Assembly (NCBI GenBank): GCA_965224205.1
Contig: CBDCYN010000009.1
Location: 248,001-312,000, forward strand
Direction of reading: 5' to 3'
Source: CBDCYN01 sp965224205
GTDB taxonomy: Bacteria > Planctomycetota > Phycisphaerae > Phycisphaerales > Phycisphaeraceae
Length of the DNA: 64,000 nucleotides
Shown here: positions 8,457 to 17,073 of the stretch, one piece after another
How positions within the stretch are numbered: position 1 is the stretch's first letter
Layout of the letters: every line of letters starts with the position of its first letter
The notes under the pieces: generated by a model
Database searches by the model: none
What the model was told of the DNA's origin: nothing
What the model saw: only the letters and a program-made list of their open reading frames with translations
Translations under genes and position numbers: made by a program

Positions 8457-9644
8457 TTACGCCGCGGCCCGCCGATCCGCATGCGACGGCCCGGGGGGCG
8501 ACGTGTCGCTGTCGGCCGTCATGGAGATCAAGCCGGTCACCTGCTCCAAGACCCACGCGAACCGCTGGCTGGTCTTTTCCCACGAAAATTGCTTGAGCCG
8601 ATGCTGAGCCTTGGCGTTGAGCTCGCCCCGCAGGCGCGCGTCGCACAGCAACCGCGACAGCCCCCGGGCGATGGAGCACACATCAGCCGGGTCAATCAGC
8701 AACGCCGCGTCCCCGGCGACCTCGGGCAAGCTCGTGACGTGGCTGGTCAGCACCGCGGTGCCGGCCCCCCACGCATCGAGGATCGGCAGCCCGAAACCCT
8801 CCGACAAGCTCGGGTACGCCAGAAGCGTCGACGCGCTGAGCAACGCGGGCAGGTCCGCCTCGTCCGCGAACCCGTGCAGACGTACGCTCACCAGACCGAA
8901 CCGGTCGACCTGTTGAGCCATCTCATGCAGGGCGGGGCCCTCAAGGCCGACGATCAGCAATTGGTACTCCTTGCGTACCTCCGGCCGCAGCATCGCCCAC
9001 GCCTCGATCAGCCGTCGTGTGTTCTTCCTGGGCATGTCCGACCCAAAGTGCAGCACAAACCGCCCCGCGACCCCATACTTCTTAAGCACGGGCCGATACT
9101 GTTCCCGTCTCACCGGTGTGATGGAGCTGTCCGCGGCCCAGTGATTGACCGTGACCCGTTCGGGGTCAGCGTCGAAGTCGTTGATCAGGCGGTTGCGAGT
9201 ATAGTCCGAGGGGCAGACGATCCACGCGGCCCGGTGACACGCGGCGTGGATCGATTGCTCGAACCGCCGCACCTGCGCCGCGGGCCGGTCTTCGGGCATG
9301 TCCAACGGGATCAAGTCATGGACCGTGACGATGGTCTCGACCGGCATCCAATACGGGCAGGTATTCGCCGGGCAGTGCAGCACGTCGACCTGGTCGCTGC
9401 GCGCCGCGACGGGCAGCCGCCACCGCGACCAGGCGTCGAACCGGTCCCCGAGCATCTCGATCATGCGTGGCTCGACAAACGGGCTGGGAAGCAGAGGCGG
9501 GACGGCGCCGGGCAAGCGATGGTAAGCCAGCACCCGCCATTGGGGCCGAACAGCGGCGAGATGACGGTATAGGTCGATGAGGTTCTTGCCGGTGCCACGG
9601 CGGAATGATTGGTAGATCGTGCGGGCGTCGAGTCCGATACGCAT
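8457..9644 (-). CDS. Glycosyltransferase family 4 protein
   Basis: GT-B fold transferase, 395 residues, opening MRIGLDARTIYQSFRRGTGK. The donor domain shows FVLHFGSDMPRKNTRRLIEA and the nucleotide-sugar loop PSLSEGFGLPILDAWGAG, typical of mannosyl- or glucosyltransferases that act in O-antigen or capsule assembly. The start is supported by AGGAGA nine bases upstream. It is the first gene of a leftward operon (this gene, the 7057-8391 transferase, the dehydrogenase, the small membrane protein) and is divergent from the FkbM gene. Donor and acceptor cannot be told from sequence. Confidence 0.9.
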   Translation of the reverse strand: MRIGLDARTIYQSFRRGTGKNLIDLYRHLAAVRPQWRVLAYHRLPGAVPPLLPSPFVEPRMIEMLGDRFDAWSRWRLPVAARSDQVDVLHCPANTCPYWMPVETIVTVHDLIPLDMPEDRPAAQVRRFEQSIHAACHRAAWIVCPSDYTRNRLINDFDADPERVTVNHWAADSSITPVRREQYRPVLKKYGVAGRFVLHFGSDMPRKNTRRLIEAWAMLRPEVRKEYQLLIVGLEGPALHEMAQQVDRFGLVSVRLHGFADEADLPALLSASTLLAYPSLSEGFGLPILDAWGAGTAVLTSHVTSLPEVAGDAALLIDPADVCSIARGLSRLLCDARLRGELNAKAQHRLKQFSWEKTSQRFAWVLEQVTGLISMTADSDTSPPGPSHADRRAAA

Positions 9645-9777
9645 CGAAAATCGTCTCCTCCCCGAAGGGGGATGCGGGTATGAATGGGTGTTTATCAGAG
9701 ATCGGCAGGTCCTCTCTATAAATTAAGATAAACAGCAACGCATCCGATAAATTTCCTCTTTAAACAGAGCACACGTC

Positions 9778-10689
9778 TTGACCGATTCAACCCCTACAGG
9801 TTTACGTTTGGTCCGGCAGCCGTTCGGCCCGTACCACGACCCTCAAAGGATGACGACACTGCGACCCTCACGGCAACACATTTGGGCTTGGATCGCCACG
9901 ACCTTGGGGCATGCGTTCGGCCGCGCCCCTCGTCATCACGGGCTCCCTCATGACGCGGGGTTGACGATTCAACGACGACGGGTCCGGTTCGGTCCACGCC
10001 CCTTCTACGTCAAAATACGCACCGGGACGACGGATACCGACCTGATCGACATGATCCTCTGTCGCGAAAGCATCTACCGCCTGCCCACGAGCGCTCAACC
10101 GCGTGTCATCTTCGATGTCGGGGCCAACATCGGGATCGCCGCCCTGTATTACGCGACCGTCTACCCCGGGGCGCGGGTCTACTGTTTCGAGCCTTTGCCC
10201 GAGAACCTTGAGCTGCTTCGCGAAAACGTCAGCCCGTTTTCGGATCGAGTCCGGGTCATGCCGTACGGGCTATCGGACCGATCGGGCTGGTTTGAATACT
10301 TCATGTCCAACAACCCTTGCAGCTTCGGCGGTGGTGGGTTTAGCCGTACCGGGCACGACCCGTCTCGCAGGCTGACCCTAGAGCTTAAATCCGTTGGAGA
10401 AGCCCTCGCCGAATTGGGGCTCGATCACGTGGACGTATTCAAGATCGATACCGAGGGCAGCGAGCTGGCGATCCTCCGCAGCATCCCCGAAGGGATCCGA
10501 AGAGGCGCGTCGGTCATCCTCGGGGAGCTGCACGGGGTCGATGATTGGCGGTGCTGCGGGTTGTTAGCTCAAACCCACGCGATTGAGCTGCATAAGCGGG
10601 TGGACCGCACGTGCTTCCCCTTTGCGGCCGTGCGGAAAGACCTGCTGGCGAAGGGTTCATCAGACAATGGGATAAGGCAAGCCGCGTAA
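9778..10689 (+). CDS. FkbM family methyltransferase
   Basis: SAM-dependent O-methyltransferase, 303 residues. The SAM-binding region is FDVGANIGIAALYYATVYP, followed by CFEPLPENLELLRENV and the second motif DVFKIDTEGSELAILRSI, both characteristic of the FkbM family, which often methylates sugars in surface glycans. The TTG at 9778 is used here; ATG at 9850 would remove 24 poorly conserved residues, and neither has a clear ribosome binding site. It is divergent from the glycosyltransferase operon and 24 bases ahead of another methyltransferase, so a role in modifying the same polysaccharide is a reasonable inference. Confidence 0.85.
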   Translation: MTDSTPTGLRLVRQPFGPYHDPQRMTTLRPSRQHIWAWIATTLGHAFGRAPRHHGLPHDAGLTIQRRRVRFGPRPFYVKIRTGTTDTDLIDMILCRESIYRLPTSAQPRVIFDVGANIGIAALYYATVYPGARVYCFEPLPENLELLRENVSPFSDRVRVMPYGLSDRSGWFEYFMSNNPCSFGGGGFSRTGHDPSRRLTLELKSVGEALAELGLDHVDVFKIDTEGSELAILRSIPEGIRRGASVILGELHGVDDWRCCGLLAQTHAIELHKRVDRTCFPFAAVRKDLLAKGSSDNGIRQAA

Positions 10690-10713
10690 CCCACCCCGGA
10701 GATAGATCGGAAT

Positions 10714-11529
10714 ATGATCGCATCGCACCACTTCACCGAAACGGATCACGACGCCTGGGCGAGGCGAGTCACCCTCGCCGACCTGACCAGCCAAGACATC
10801 TGGTGGCTGCGGCGGGATTTCCTTGAACGGCTATGGCCGGTCGTGCTGGGGCGGAGGGTGATCGAGGTCGGTTCGGGTCCGGCTCATGACTCACTGACCT
10901 TCGCCCGCCGCGGGGCACACGTCACCGCGGTGGATCACTCTCAAGCCGGGCTGGATCTGGCCTGTCGGTTCTACGGCCAGCTGGGGTACCCGCTGCGCAC
11001 GGCGCACGCGGATATCCGGGACCTGCCGTTCCGCGACGGGCGGTTCGACATCGCGTTCAATGCAGGTGTGCTCGAACATTTCAACGACCTAGAACTCGAA
11101 GCCGTAATTGACGAGATGATCCGGGTCGTCAAACCCGGCGGGCAGGTGCTGGCGTTCTGTCCCAACCGGTACAACGTCTTCTACCAAACCCACCTGCGAC
11201 GGATCCGTCATCATCCTTACGCGTTTGAACGCGCGTTTACAGCTGGGCAGATCCGTCAGCGGTTCGAAGCCAAAGGTCTGACCGACGTCACGGTTAGCGG
11301 CGTGCATGTGCACCCAGCGTTCAACTACCTGCTTCCCTCATGGCTGCCGAAGTTTCACCGGATTGAGCCACTATTCCGTCGATGGTTCGCTCCATTAGAA
11401 AAAATGAATACCTGCCACCGATTGAAATCCTTGATCGGGCAAGATTTCGTGGTCTGGGGCACGGCACCGGCCCCCAAACGCCACGACGTGAGCATCGACC
11501 TAGACGCGATCCCACGCCGAGCCGCCTAG
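10714..11529 (+). CDS. Class I SAM-dependent methyltransferase
   Basis: 271 residues. The SAM-binding motif I is VIEVGSGPAHDSLTFARRG, followed by VTAVDHSQAGLDLACRFYG and the post-I segment FDIAFNAGVLEHFNDLE, as in the UbiE/Methyltransf_11 group. The C-terminal third (FYQTHLRRIRHHPYAFERAF) is of the kind that binds the acceptor. It lies in the same direction as the FkbM gene 24 bases upstream and ends 12 bases before the left end of the IS21 element. Substrate unknown; a sugar or lipid in the neighbouring glycan pathway is likely. Confidence 0.85.
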   Translation: MIASHHFTETDHDAWARRVTLADLTSQDIWWLRRDFLERLWPVVLGRRVIEVGSGPAHDSLTFARRGAHVTAVDHSQAGLDLACRFYGQLGYPLRTAHADIRDLPFRDGRFDIAFNAGVLEHFNDLELEAVIDEMIRVVKPGGQVLAFCPNRYNVFYQTHLRRIRHHPYAFERAFTAGQIRQRFEAKGLTDVTVSGVHVHPAFNYLLPSWLPKFHRIEPLFRRWFAPLEKMNTCHRLKSLIGQDFVVWGTAPAPKRHDVSIDLDAIPRRAA

Positions 11530-11541
11530 CGACCCATCACC

Positions 11542-11572
11542 TGGAAACGATCATTGAAAACTGAGCCGGACG
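11542..11572 (+). repeat. IS21 left terminal inverted repeat
   Basis: 31 bases identical to the reverse complement of 14096-14126. Starts with TGGAAACG. Confidence 0.93.
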
Positions 11573-11655
11573 GGGGCCGAACATTCATTGAAAATTGAGC
11601 CACTGCAGCGGCCTTAGCGTGTGGGGATTTAACCCCCTGCACGGAGGCCAGATAG

Positions 11656-13196
11656 GTGCTGACAGTGGACGATTATGAATTGATACGACGGATGCATGTG
11701 GTGGAGGGTCGGAGTATCCGTGAGATCCGGCGGCGGCTGGGTCATTCACGGAATACGATCGCGAAGGTGTTAACCCATCCGACCCCGCCGGGCTACCGGA
11801 TGGTCCAACCTCGTGCCAAACGGGTGTTGGAGCCCTACATCTCGATCATCGACGCGTGGCTGGAGCAGGACAAGACGGCTCCTCGCAAACAACGGCACAC
11901 GGGCCAAGAGATCTACGAGCGTCTGTGCAAAGAACACAAGTACCGTGGCAGCGTGATCACCGTGCGTCGGTATCTGCAGACCAAGCGACAACGCCAACAG
12001 GAGGTGTTCATGCCGTTGGCGTTCGAGCCGGGCGAAGAGGCTCAGGTCGACTGGCACGAGGCGGTGGCCAAGATCAACGGGGTTGAACGCAAGGTTCAGG
12101 TGTTCTGCATGCGTCTGTGCCACTCGAAGGCGTCGTTCACGTGGCCGTATGAGCGGGCGACGTTGGAGGCGTTCCTCGATGGTCACGTGCGTGCGTTGGC
12201 CTACTTCGGGGGTGTGCCCAAGCGGATCGCTTACGACAACCTCAAGTCGGCGGTCACCCACGTGGGAGCGGGCAAAGACCGCACGCTCAACGAGCGGTTC
12301 AAGCACCTGCGGTGTCACGACCTGTTCGACACCCGGTTCTGCCCCCTCGGAAGCATGCCTACGGACGGGCTGTGGAGAACTTCTTCCGGGGGGCCAAGCG
12401 ATCGGAGCGGTCGTATCTCACGCCGGTGCCCGAGGTCGCTTCGATGCAAGACCTGGGTCGTCACATGTTAGAACGGTGTGACGCAGACCTGGATCGTCCC
12501 GGGCCGTTGCCCCATCAGGATCGGACCCGACGCCAGTTATTGGAAGAAGAGCGGTGTCATCTTCTGCCTCTACCGCCCACGCCGTTTGAAGCGTGCATGC
12601 TCAGTTATAGTCGGGTCGACAAGCGGTCGCTGGTGACGGTGGCCCGCAACCGCTACTCGGTGCCGGTGCGGTATGCCCACCACGACGTGTCGATCAAGCG
12701 GTTCGCCGATCGCGTGGAGGTCTGGCATGAGCAGTCACGCATCGCCCGACACGACCGCCGCTACGAACAGGGTCAATTCATCCTCGAACCCGAGCACTAC
12801 CTGACCCTGCTGAAGATCAAGCCCGGCAGCCTCGACAACGCCCGGGCGTTCAAGGGTCAGCCGTGGGGTGAAGACTTTCAGCGATTACGTCGGGAACTCG
12901 AATACCGCTACGAAGATGAGGGCACCCGCCACTACATCGACACCCTGTTGTTGATGACCCAATACCCGGTGGAGCAGGTCAAAGCAGCGGTGTCGTTGTG
13001 TGTGCGTCGTCGGGCGTTCAGCCGCGACGCGGTCGTGACGGTGCTGCGGAACGAACCGCTGGCATCGTGCTCGAAGTTGGACCTGTCGCATCGCCCCGAT
13101 CTGCACCAGATGCACGACGGCACTCGCCCGCTGGGCGATTATGACCAGCGGGTGGGCGTCGCAGCCGAAGCTGCGGAACTGGAGGTGGCACGATGA
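11656..13196 (+). pseudogene. istA: istA, IS21 transposase, frameshifted
   Basis: IstA is the DDE transposase of IS21 elements. The N-terminal part (11656-12471 frame) has the helix-turn-helix IRRMHVVEGRSIREIRRRLG and the catalytic region start AQVDWHEA. The rest, from KHAYGRAVENFFRGAKRS onward, is in the frame of 12312-13196. The switch falls at about 12343-12351 in GCCCCCTCGG: one extra C would restore a single reading frame of about 514 codons. GTG start with GGAGG upstream. Its end overlaps the istB start by four bases, as in active IS21 elements. A sequencing error in the short C run is possible. Confidence 0.88.
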
Positions 13197-13998
13197 GTGA
13201 TCCCACCCCCACCACGGTCTTGTTAGAGGAGTATCTGCGAGCCCTGAAGCTGTCGGCGATGTTGCGGGAGTATCCCGCAGTGGCCCGGCAAGCCGCCGAT
13301 CAAAAGGCGACGTATGAACAGTTCCTCCAGCAACTGGCGGAGTTGGAAGTCAACCAGCGTCACGCCGCGTCGATCCAGAGGCGGATCAAGGCCGCGAAGT
13401 TCCCGGTGCTCAAGGAACTCGACGCCTTCGACTTCACCGCGGTGCCCAAGCTCAACAAGCCCCGGGTGCTGGAGCTGGCCCAGTGCTTGTTCATCGAACG
13501 ACGGTCCAACCTCACCCTCAACGGGCCACCGCCCCGGAAGGCACGGGCAAGACGCACCTGGCGATCGCGATCGGTTTGGAGGCTTGTCGCCGCAAACACC
13601 GCGTGCGGTTCTACACCGCTTCGCAGCTGGCCAACCTCTACCTCGAAGCCCGAGAAGAGCGGCAGGTCACCAAACTCGAAGGCCAGATCAAACGCCATGA
13701 CCTGATCATCATCGATGAGCTGGGCTACATCCCCCTGGACCGACGCGGGGCCGAGCATCTGTTCAGTTTCTTCAGCCAGTGCTACGAACAGACCAGCCTG
13801 ATCGTGACCACGAACCTACCCTTCGCCGATTGGCCCCAGGTCTTCGCCAACGATCAGCGGTTGGCCGGGGCCTTGATCGACCGACTCACTCACCACGTGG
13901 ACATCCTGGAGCTGGTCGGCGACAGCTATCGCCTCAAGGCCAGTAGGAAGAAGAAAACCCAACGACGAAAAGGAGGTGACAGCCCCGACAAGAGCTAA
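13193..13998 (+). pseudogene. istB: istB, IS21 helper ATPase, frameshifted
   Basis: IstB is the AAA+ ATPase that assists IstA in target choice. The N-terminal half (13193-13705 frame) reads MSDPTPTTVLLEEYLRALKL; the C-terminal half (13483-13998 frame) carries the Walker A end EGTGKTHLAIAIG, Walker B LIIIDELGYIPL and the sensor VTTNLPF. The frame changes inside the Walker A region at about 13527-13545 (CCACCGCCCCGG), so no intact P-loop is made unless the frame is restored. Length with correction would be about 268 residues, normal for IstB. Confidence 0.88.
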
Positions 13999-14042
13999 CT
14001 CCTGAGCCGGACACCCTGAGCAAGAGACTCAGGGCTTTGGAC

Positions 14043-14060
14043 AACGCCGATCCCGGCGTT
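14043..14060 (+). terminator. Hairpin after istB
   Basis: AACGCCG and CGGCGTT form a perfect 7-base stem with a 4-base loop, 45 bases after the istB stop and inside the IS21 element. No T run follows, so termination is only suggested. Confidence 0.35.
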
Positions 14061-14095
14061 ATTCTTCGAACCCAGGTGGCTCACTTTTCAATGAT

Positions 14096-14126
14096 CGTCC
14101 GGCTCAGTTTTCAATGATCGTTTCCA
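14096..14126 (-). repeat. IS21 right terminal inverted repeat
   Basis: Exact reverse complement of 11542-11572; ends in CA. Confidence 0.93.
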
Positions 14127-14226
14127 TCGCCGTCATCACGCAGCATATCCCATGCCCTGGGGCATTGAATCGCAACGACTCGGCTGTTGTTCCATGAACG
14201 GTAATCCTAGAGCCCACTCATCACCG

Positions 14227-14232
14227 TATAAT
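14227..14232 (+). promoter_or_regulatory. Possible -10 box of mnmG (near-leaderless)
   Basis: A consensus TATAAT lies nine bases before the ATG at 14242. Transcription would begin within a few bases of the start codon, leaving no room for a ribosome binding site. No good -35 is seen. Confidence 0.35.
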
Positions 14233-14241
14233 CTCTGGAAC

Positions 14242-16092
14242 ATGCGGAACGGATCGGACCATTATGACGTGATCGTGATCGGCGGGGGTCACGCCGGGGC
14301 CGAAGCCGCTTGGGCAGCGGCCAATCTTGGGGCCAACACCGCGCTGGTTACCATGGACCCAGCGAAGATCGGGGTGATGAGCTGCAACCCCGCGATCGGG
14401 GGGCTAGCCAAGGGACAGATGGTGCGTGAGATCGACGCGCTGGGCGGGTTGATGGGCCTGGCGATCGACCGAACCGGGATCCAGTTCCGCACCCTCAACG
14501 TGTCGAAGGGGCCTGCGGTGCGTGGCCCGCGCGCCCAGGCGGATAAATACCGCTACGCCCGTGAAGTCCTAACACTTTTGCAAACACGCCAGAACCTTAC
14601 CATCCTCAGCGGCATCGTCGAGCGGATCGTTCTTGACGGTGACCAAGTAGAAGGGATAGAGATCACACCCACCGGCACTCATGACCGTACCGCTCGGCGC
14701 GTCTTGCACACGGACGCGGTCGTGATGACCACCGGCACGTTTATGCGCGGGCTGATGCATACCGGCGACCAGCGGACCCGAGGCGGCCGTGTTGGAGAAG
14801 GACCGGCGGTCGGGATCAGCGCGGCATTGGAGGACATGGGGTTCGAGCTGGGCCGGCTCAAGACCGGCACGCCGCCGCGTCTCGCGGCTGAGTCGATCCA
14901 CTTCTCGGGATTAGAACGCCAGCCCGGAGACGCCGTGCCCACGCCGTTTAGCGATCTGACCCCACTGAAACGTTTCCCGGTTTTGGAGCAGCGGGATTGT
15001 TTTGTCACGCATACGAACTCGGCCATCCACGACGTGATCCGGGCCAACCTCGATCGGGCCCCGATGTACAACGGGCAGATCGCGACCGCCGGGCCGCGGT
15101 ACTGCCCCAGCATCGAGGACAAGGTCGTCCGCTTCAAGGATCGCACCAGCCACCACGTGTTCCTCGAGCCTGAATCATTAGACACAAACGAGGTCTACTG
15201 CAACGGGATCAGCACTTCCTTGCCTGGTGATATCCAAGAGACGGTCGTCCGCCTGATGCCCGGCTGTGAGCACGCGAGAATCCTTCGCCATGGGTACGCG
15301 GTCGAGTATGACATGGTCTTGCCCCACCAGATCGACGCGACGTGCATGACCAAGCAGGTCGAGGGACTATTCCTCGCGGGCCAGATCAACGGGACCAGCG
15401 GTTACGAAGAGGCCGCAGGACAAGGATTGATCGCCGGGGTCAACGCGGTGCGTTATGCTCAAAATAACCCGCTCGTGCGTTTGGGGCGTGACCAGGCCTA
15501 CATCGGGGTGTTGCTCGACGATCTGGTAACGAAAACACCCCGTGAGCCGTACCGGATGTTTACGAGCCGAGCGGAGTACCGCCTGCTACTACGTGCGGAC
15601 AATACCGCGGATCGGCTAACACCATTGGGACGAGATTGGGGCGTGGTGGATGACGATCGCTGGCGAGTGTTCCAAGAACGTCGGGATGCGCTGGAAGAGT
15701 TACATCGGTATCTATCGATCCAGCGACTTGACGGCGTGACCTTGGTCGACTCGATCCGCCGCCCGGGATTCGATAAGGAGTGGTTGCTTCAACGTCTCGA
15801 ATCAAGCCCGATACCTCAAAAAGACCGAGACCCGCGTTGGGTCGCGAAGCTGGTCGCGGACATCCAGTATAGCGGGTACATCGATCGCCAGCAACGGGAG
15901 GTCGCGAAGCTGCGTCAACAAGAACAAGCAGCTCTGCCGCTGAGCCTGGATTACGAAAGGGTTCAGGGCCTGCGACGAGAAGCGGCGATGACCCTCAACC
16001 GGTTCCGTCCCGCAACACTGGGCCAGGCCTCGCGGCTTGCTGGCGTAACGCCGGCAGATCTGATGGTGGTAAACGTCGCATTGAATCGCTGA
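14242..16092 (+). CDS. mnmG: tRNA uridine-5-carboxymethylaminomethyl modification enzyme MnmG (GidA)
   Basis: FAD-dependent enzyme that, with MnmE, modifies U34 of certain tRNAs using methylene-THF and glycine or ammonium. The FAD-binding motif VIGGGHAGAEAA is near residue 12. Family signatures follow: SCNPAIGGLAKGQMVREIDALGG, TGTPPRL and GTSGYEEAAGQGL, and the C-terminal helical MnmE-binding domain (PREPYRMFTSRAEYRLLLR). Only the start at 14242 gives the usual N-terminus (616 residues); an in-frame ATG at 14194 and the frame from 14152 add 16-30 unrelated residues. No mnmE is adjacent. The gene is bracketed by a complete IS21 element and an IS21 remnant. Confidence 0.95.
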   Translation: MRNGSDHYDVIVIGGGHAGAEAAWAAANLGANTALVTMDPAKIGVMSCNPAIGGLAKGQMVREIDALGGLMGLAIDRTGIQFRTLNVSKGPAVRGPRAQADKYRYAREVLTLLQTRQNLTILSGIVERIVLDGDQVEGIEITPTGTHDRTARRVLHTDAVVMTTGTFMRGLMHTGDQRTRGGRVGEGPAVGISAALEDMGFELGRLKTGTPPRLAAESIHFSGLERQPGDAVPTPFSDLTPLKRFPVLEQRDCFVTHTNSAIHDVIRANLDRAPMYNGQIATAGPRYCPSIEDKVVRFKDRTSHHVFLEPESLDTNEVYCNGISTSLPGDIQETVVRLMPGCEHARILRHGYAVEYDMVLPHQIDATCMTKQVEGLFLAGQINGTSGYEEAAGQGLIAGVNAVRYAQNNPLVRLGRDQAYIGVLLDDLVTKTPREPYRMFTSRAEYRLLLRADNTADRLTPLGRDWGVVDDDRWRVFQERRDALEELHRYLSIQRLDGVTLVDSIRRPGFDKEWLLQRLESSPIPQKDRDPRWVAKLVADIQYSGYIDRQQREVAKLRQQEQAALPLSLDYERVQGLRREAAMTLNRFRPATLGQASRLAGVTPADLMVVNVALNR

Positions 16093-16103
16093 CGATGCTT
16101 TAA

Positions 16104-16217
16104 AAAAATTGAGCCACTGCAGCGGCCTTGGCGTGCGGGGATTTAGATCCTTGCATGGATGCCAGATAGGTGCTGCTGCGGACGATTACGGACTGATACG
16201 ACGGAGGCATATGTTGG
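16104..16217 (+). mobile_element. Remnant of an IS21 left end
   Basis: About 114 bases match 11586-11700 of the complete IS21 at roughly 85 percent. The match includes ATTGAGCCACTGCAGCGGCC, GCCAGATAGGTGCTG at the istA start, and the first ~12 istA codons (GACGATTA.G, TGATACGACGGA). It lacks the outer terminal repeat and then ends. It lies 11 bases after the mnmG stop and 30 bases from the end of the convergent biotin ligase gene. Confidence 0.85.
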
Positions 16218-16246
16218 ATTTCTGTGAATCACACAGCTCTTGTGTA

Positions 16247-17059
16247 TCAAATGAAGTAGTGGCCAGTACAACGATGAGTCACGCAAGCAACGCCGCTCAT
16301 TAATTGGTGCACGCCGGAATCGTTATGAATCAGCAAGGCGCCTTGGTCGTCAATGCCGCTGCAGAGCCCTGTGACAATACGCTCTCCGGATGTGACGCTT
16401 ACGAAGTGTGTACGCAGAAGACAGAGCTCTTGCCATTGGATGGACAGTCGGAGGGTGTTGGCCGCCAACATTTCATAACGTCGGGCCATCTGCTTCAATA
16501 CGGTTCGCAACACGTCGTGCAACGGATACTGCGCCCCATTCCTATCGTAAAGAGATGTCGCTCGTTGGCGGATCTCATCGGGTGCGGCGGACAGTGAGTT
16601 GTTTACATTGATACCAACGCCGACCACGAGACGTCCCGGGCATGCCGACGATTGTTCCAGCAGGATGCCGGCAACCTTGCGTGATCCTAGGTAGACATCG
16701 TTAGGCCACTTCAACCGGACATCTCCGGGCGGAACGTATTGGCTCAACGCATCGTGCAGTGACAGTGCTGTCGTAACGGAAAGCCGAGGGTCGCATGCTC
16801 CTGTCGGCGCATCGGTACTAATACTAGTGTCGAGCACGAGTGAGAACGTTAACGCCCCGGGTGCCGACCACCACTTATTGCCGCCTCGCCCCCTGCCGGC
16901 GGTCTGGTACTCGGTAAGCACGAGGAACGGTGTATCAAGCTCTTCGTGCGTGGCATGCTGGAGAGCTAGATCGTTGGTCGAAGGCAGTTCGCGATGGAAT
17001 TCAACGGCCCGCACAAAGGCGTCTGCCTTGACAAGTTCAAGGTCACTGGCGGAAATCAT
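16247..17059 (-). CDS. Biotin--protein ligase without DNA-binding domain
   Basis: Attaches biotin, via biotinyl-AMP, to a lysine of biotin carrier domains. The 270 residues contain TEYQTAGRGRGGNKWWS (biotinyl-AMP loop), LKWPNDVYLGSRKVAGIL and VVGVGINVNNS, plus a small C-terminal beta domain (TSGERIVTGLCSGIDDQG). There is no N-terminal helix-turn-helix, so it is a pure ligase, unlike the second ligase at 39265. It directly follows pyruvate carboxylase, its obvious substrate. ATG 17059 with AAGG upstream is chosen; an upstream TTG at 17077 would overlap the pyc stop. Confidence 0.9.
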   Translation of the reverse strand: MISASDLELVKADAFVRAVEFHRELPSTNDLALQHATHEELDTPFLVLTEYQTAGRGRGGNKWWSAPGALTFSLVLDTSISTDAPTGACDPRLSVTTALSLHDALSQYVPPGDVRLKWPNDVYLGSRKVAGILLEQSSACPGRLVVGVGINVNNSLSAAPDEIRQRATSLYDRNGAQYPLHDVLRTVLKQMARRYEMLAANTLRLSIQWQELCLLRTHFVSVTSGERIVTGLCSGIDDQGALLIHNDSGVHQLMSGVACVTHRCTGHYFI

Positions 17060-17073
17060 GTTCGGCCTTGCGT

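Larger units (their letters stand above)
11542..14126 (+). mobile_element. IS21-family insertion sequence, 2585 bp, probably inactive
   Basis: The element is bounded by perfect 31-base terminal inverted repeats that begin TGGAAACGATCATTG (11542-11572 and 14096-14126), with TG...CA ends as usual for IS21. Each end has a second, shorter repeat just inside (ATTGAAAATTGAGCCAC at 11586-11602; its counterpart near 14078-14098), the expected multiple transposase-binding sites. It holds istA and istB, both frameshifted. Flanks are TCACC on the left and TCGCC on the right, a near but imperfect target duplication. It sits between the polysaccharide genes and mnmG. Confidence 0.93.

Noticed and set aside
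12343..12351. Programmed -1 frameshift in istA
   Set aside because: The site has no X-XXY-YYZ heptamer, and IS21 IstA is normally read without frameshifting; a deletion or sequencing error is simpler.
11537..14131. Exact target-site duplication of the IS21 element
   Set aside because: Flanks are TCACC and TCGCC, which differ by one base, so a duplication is only possible, not shown.
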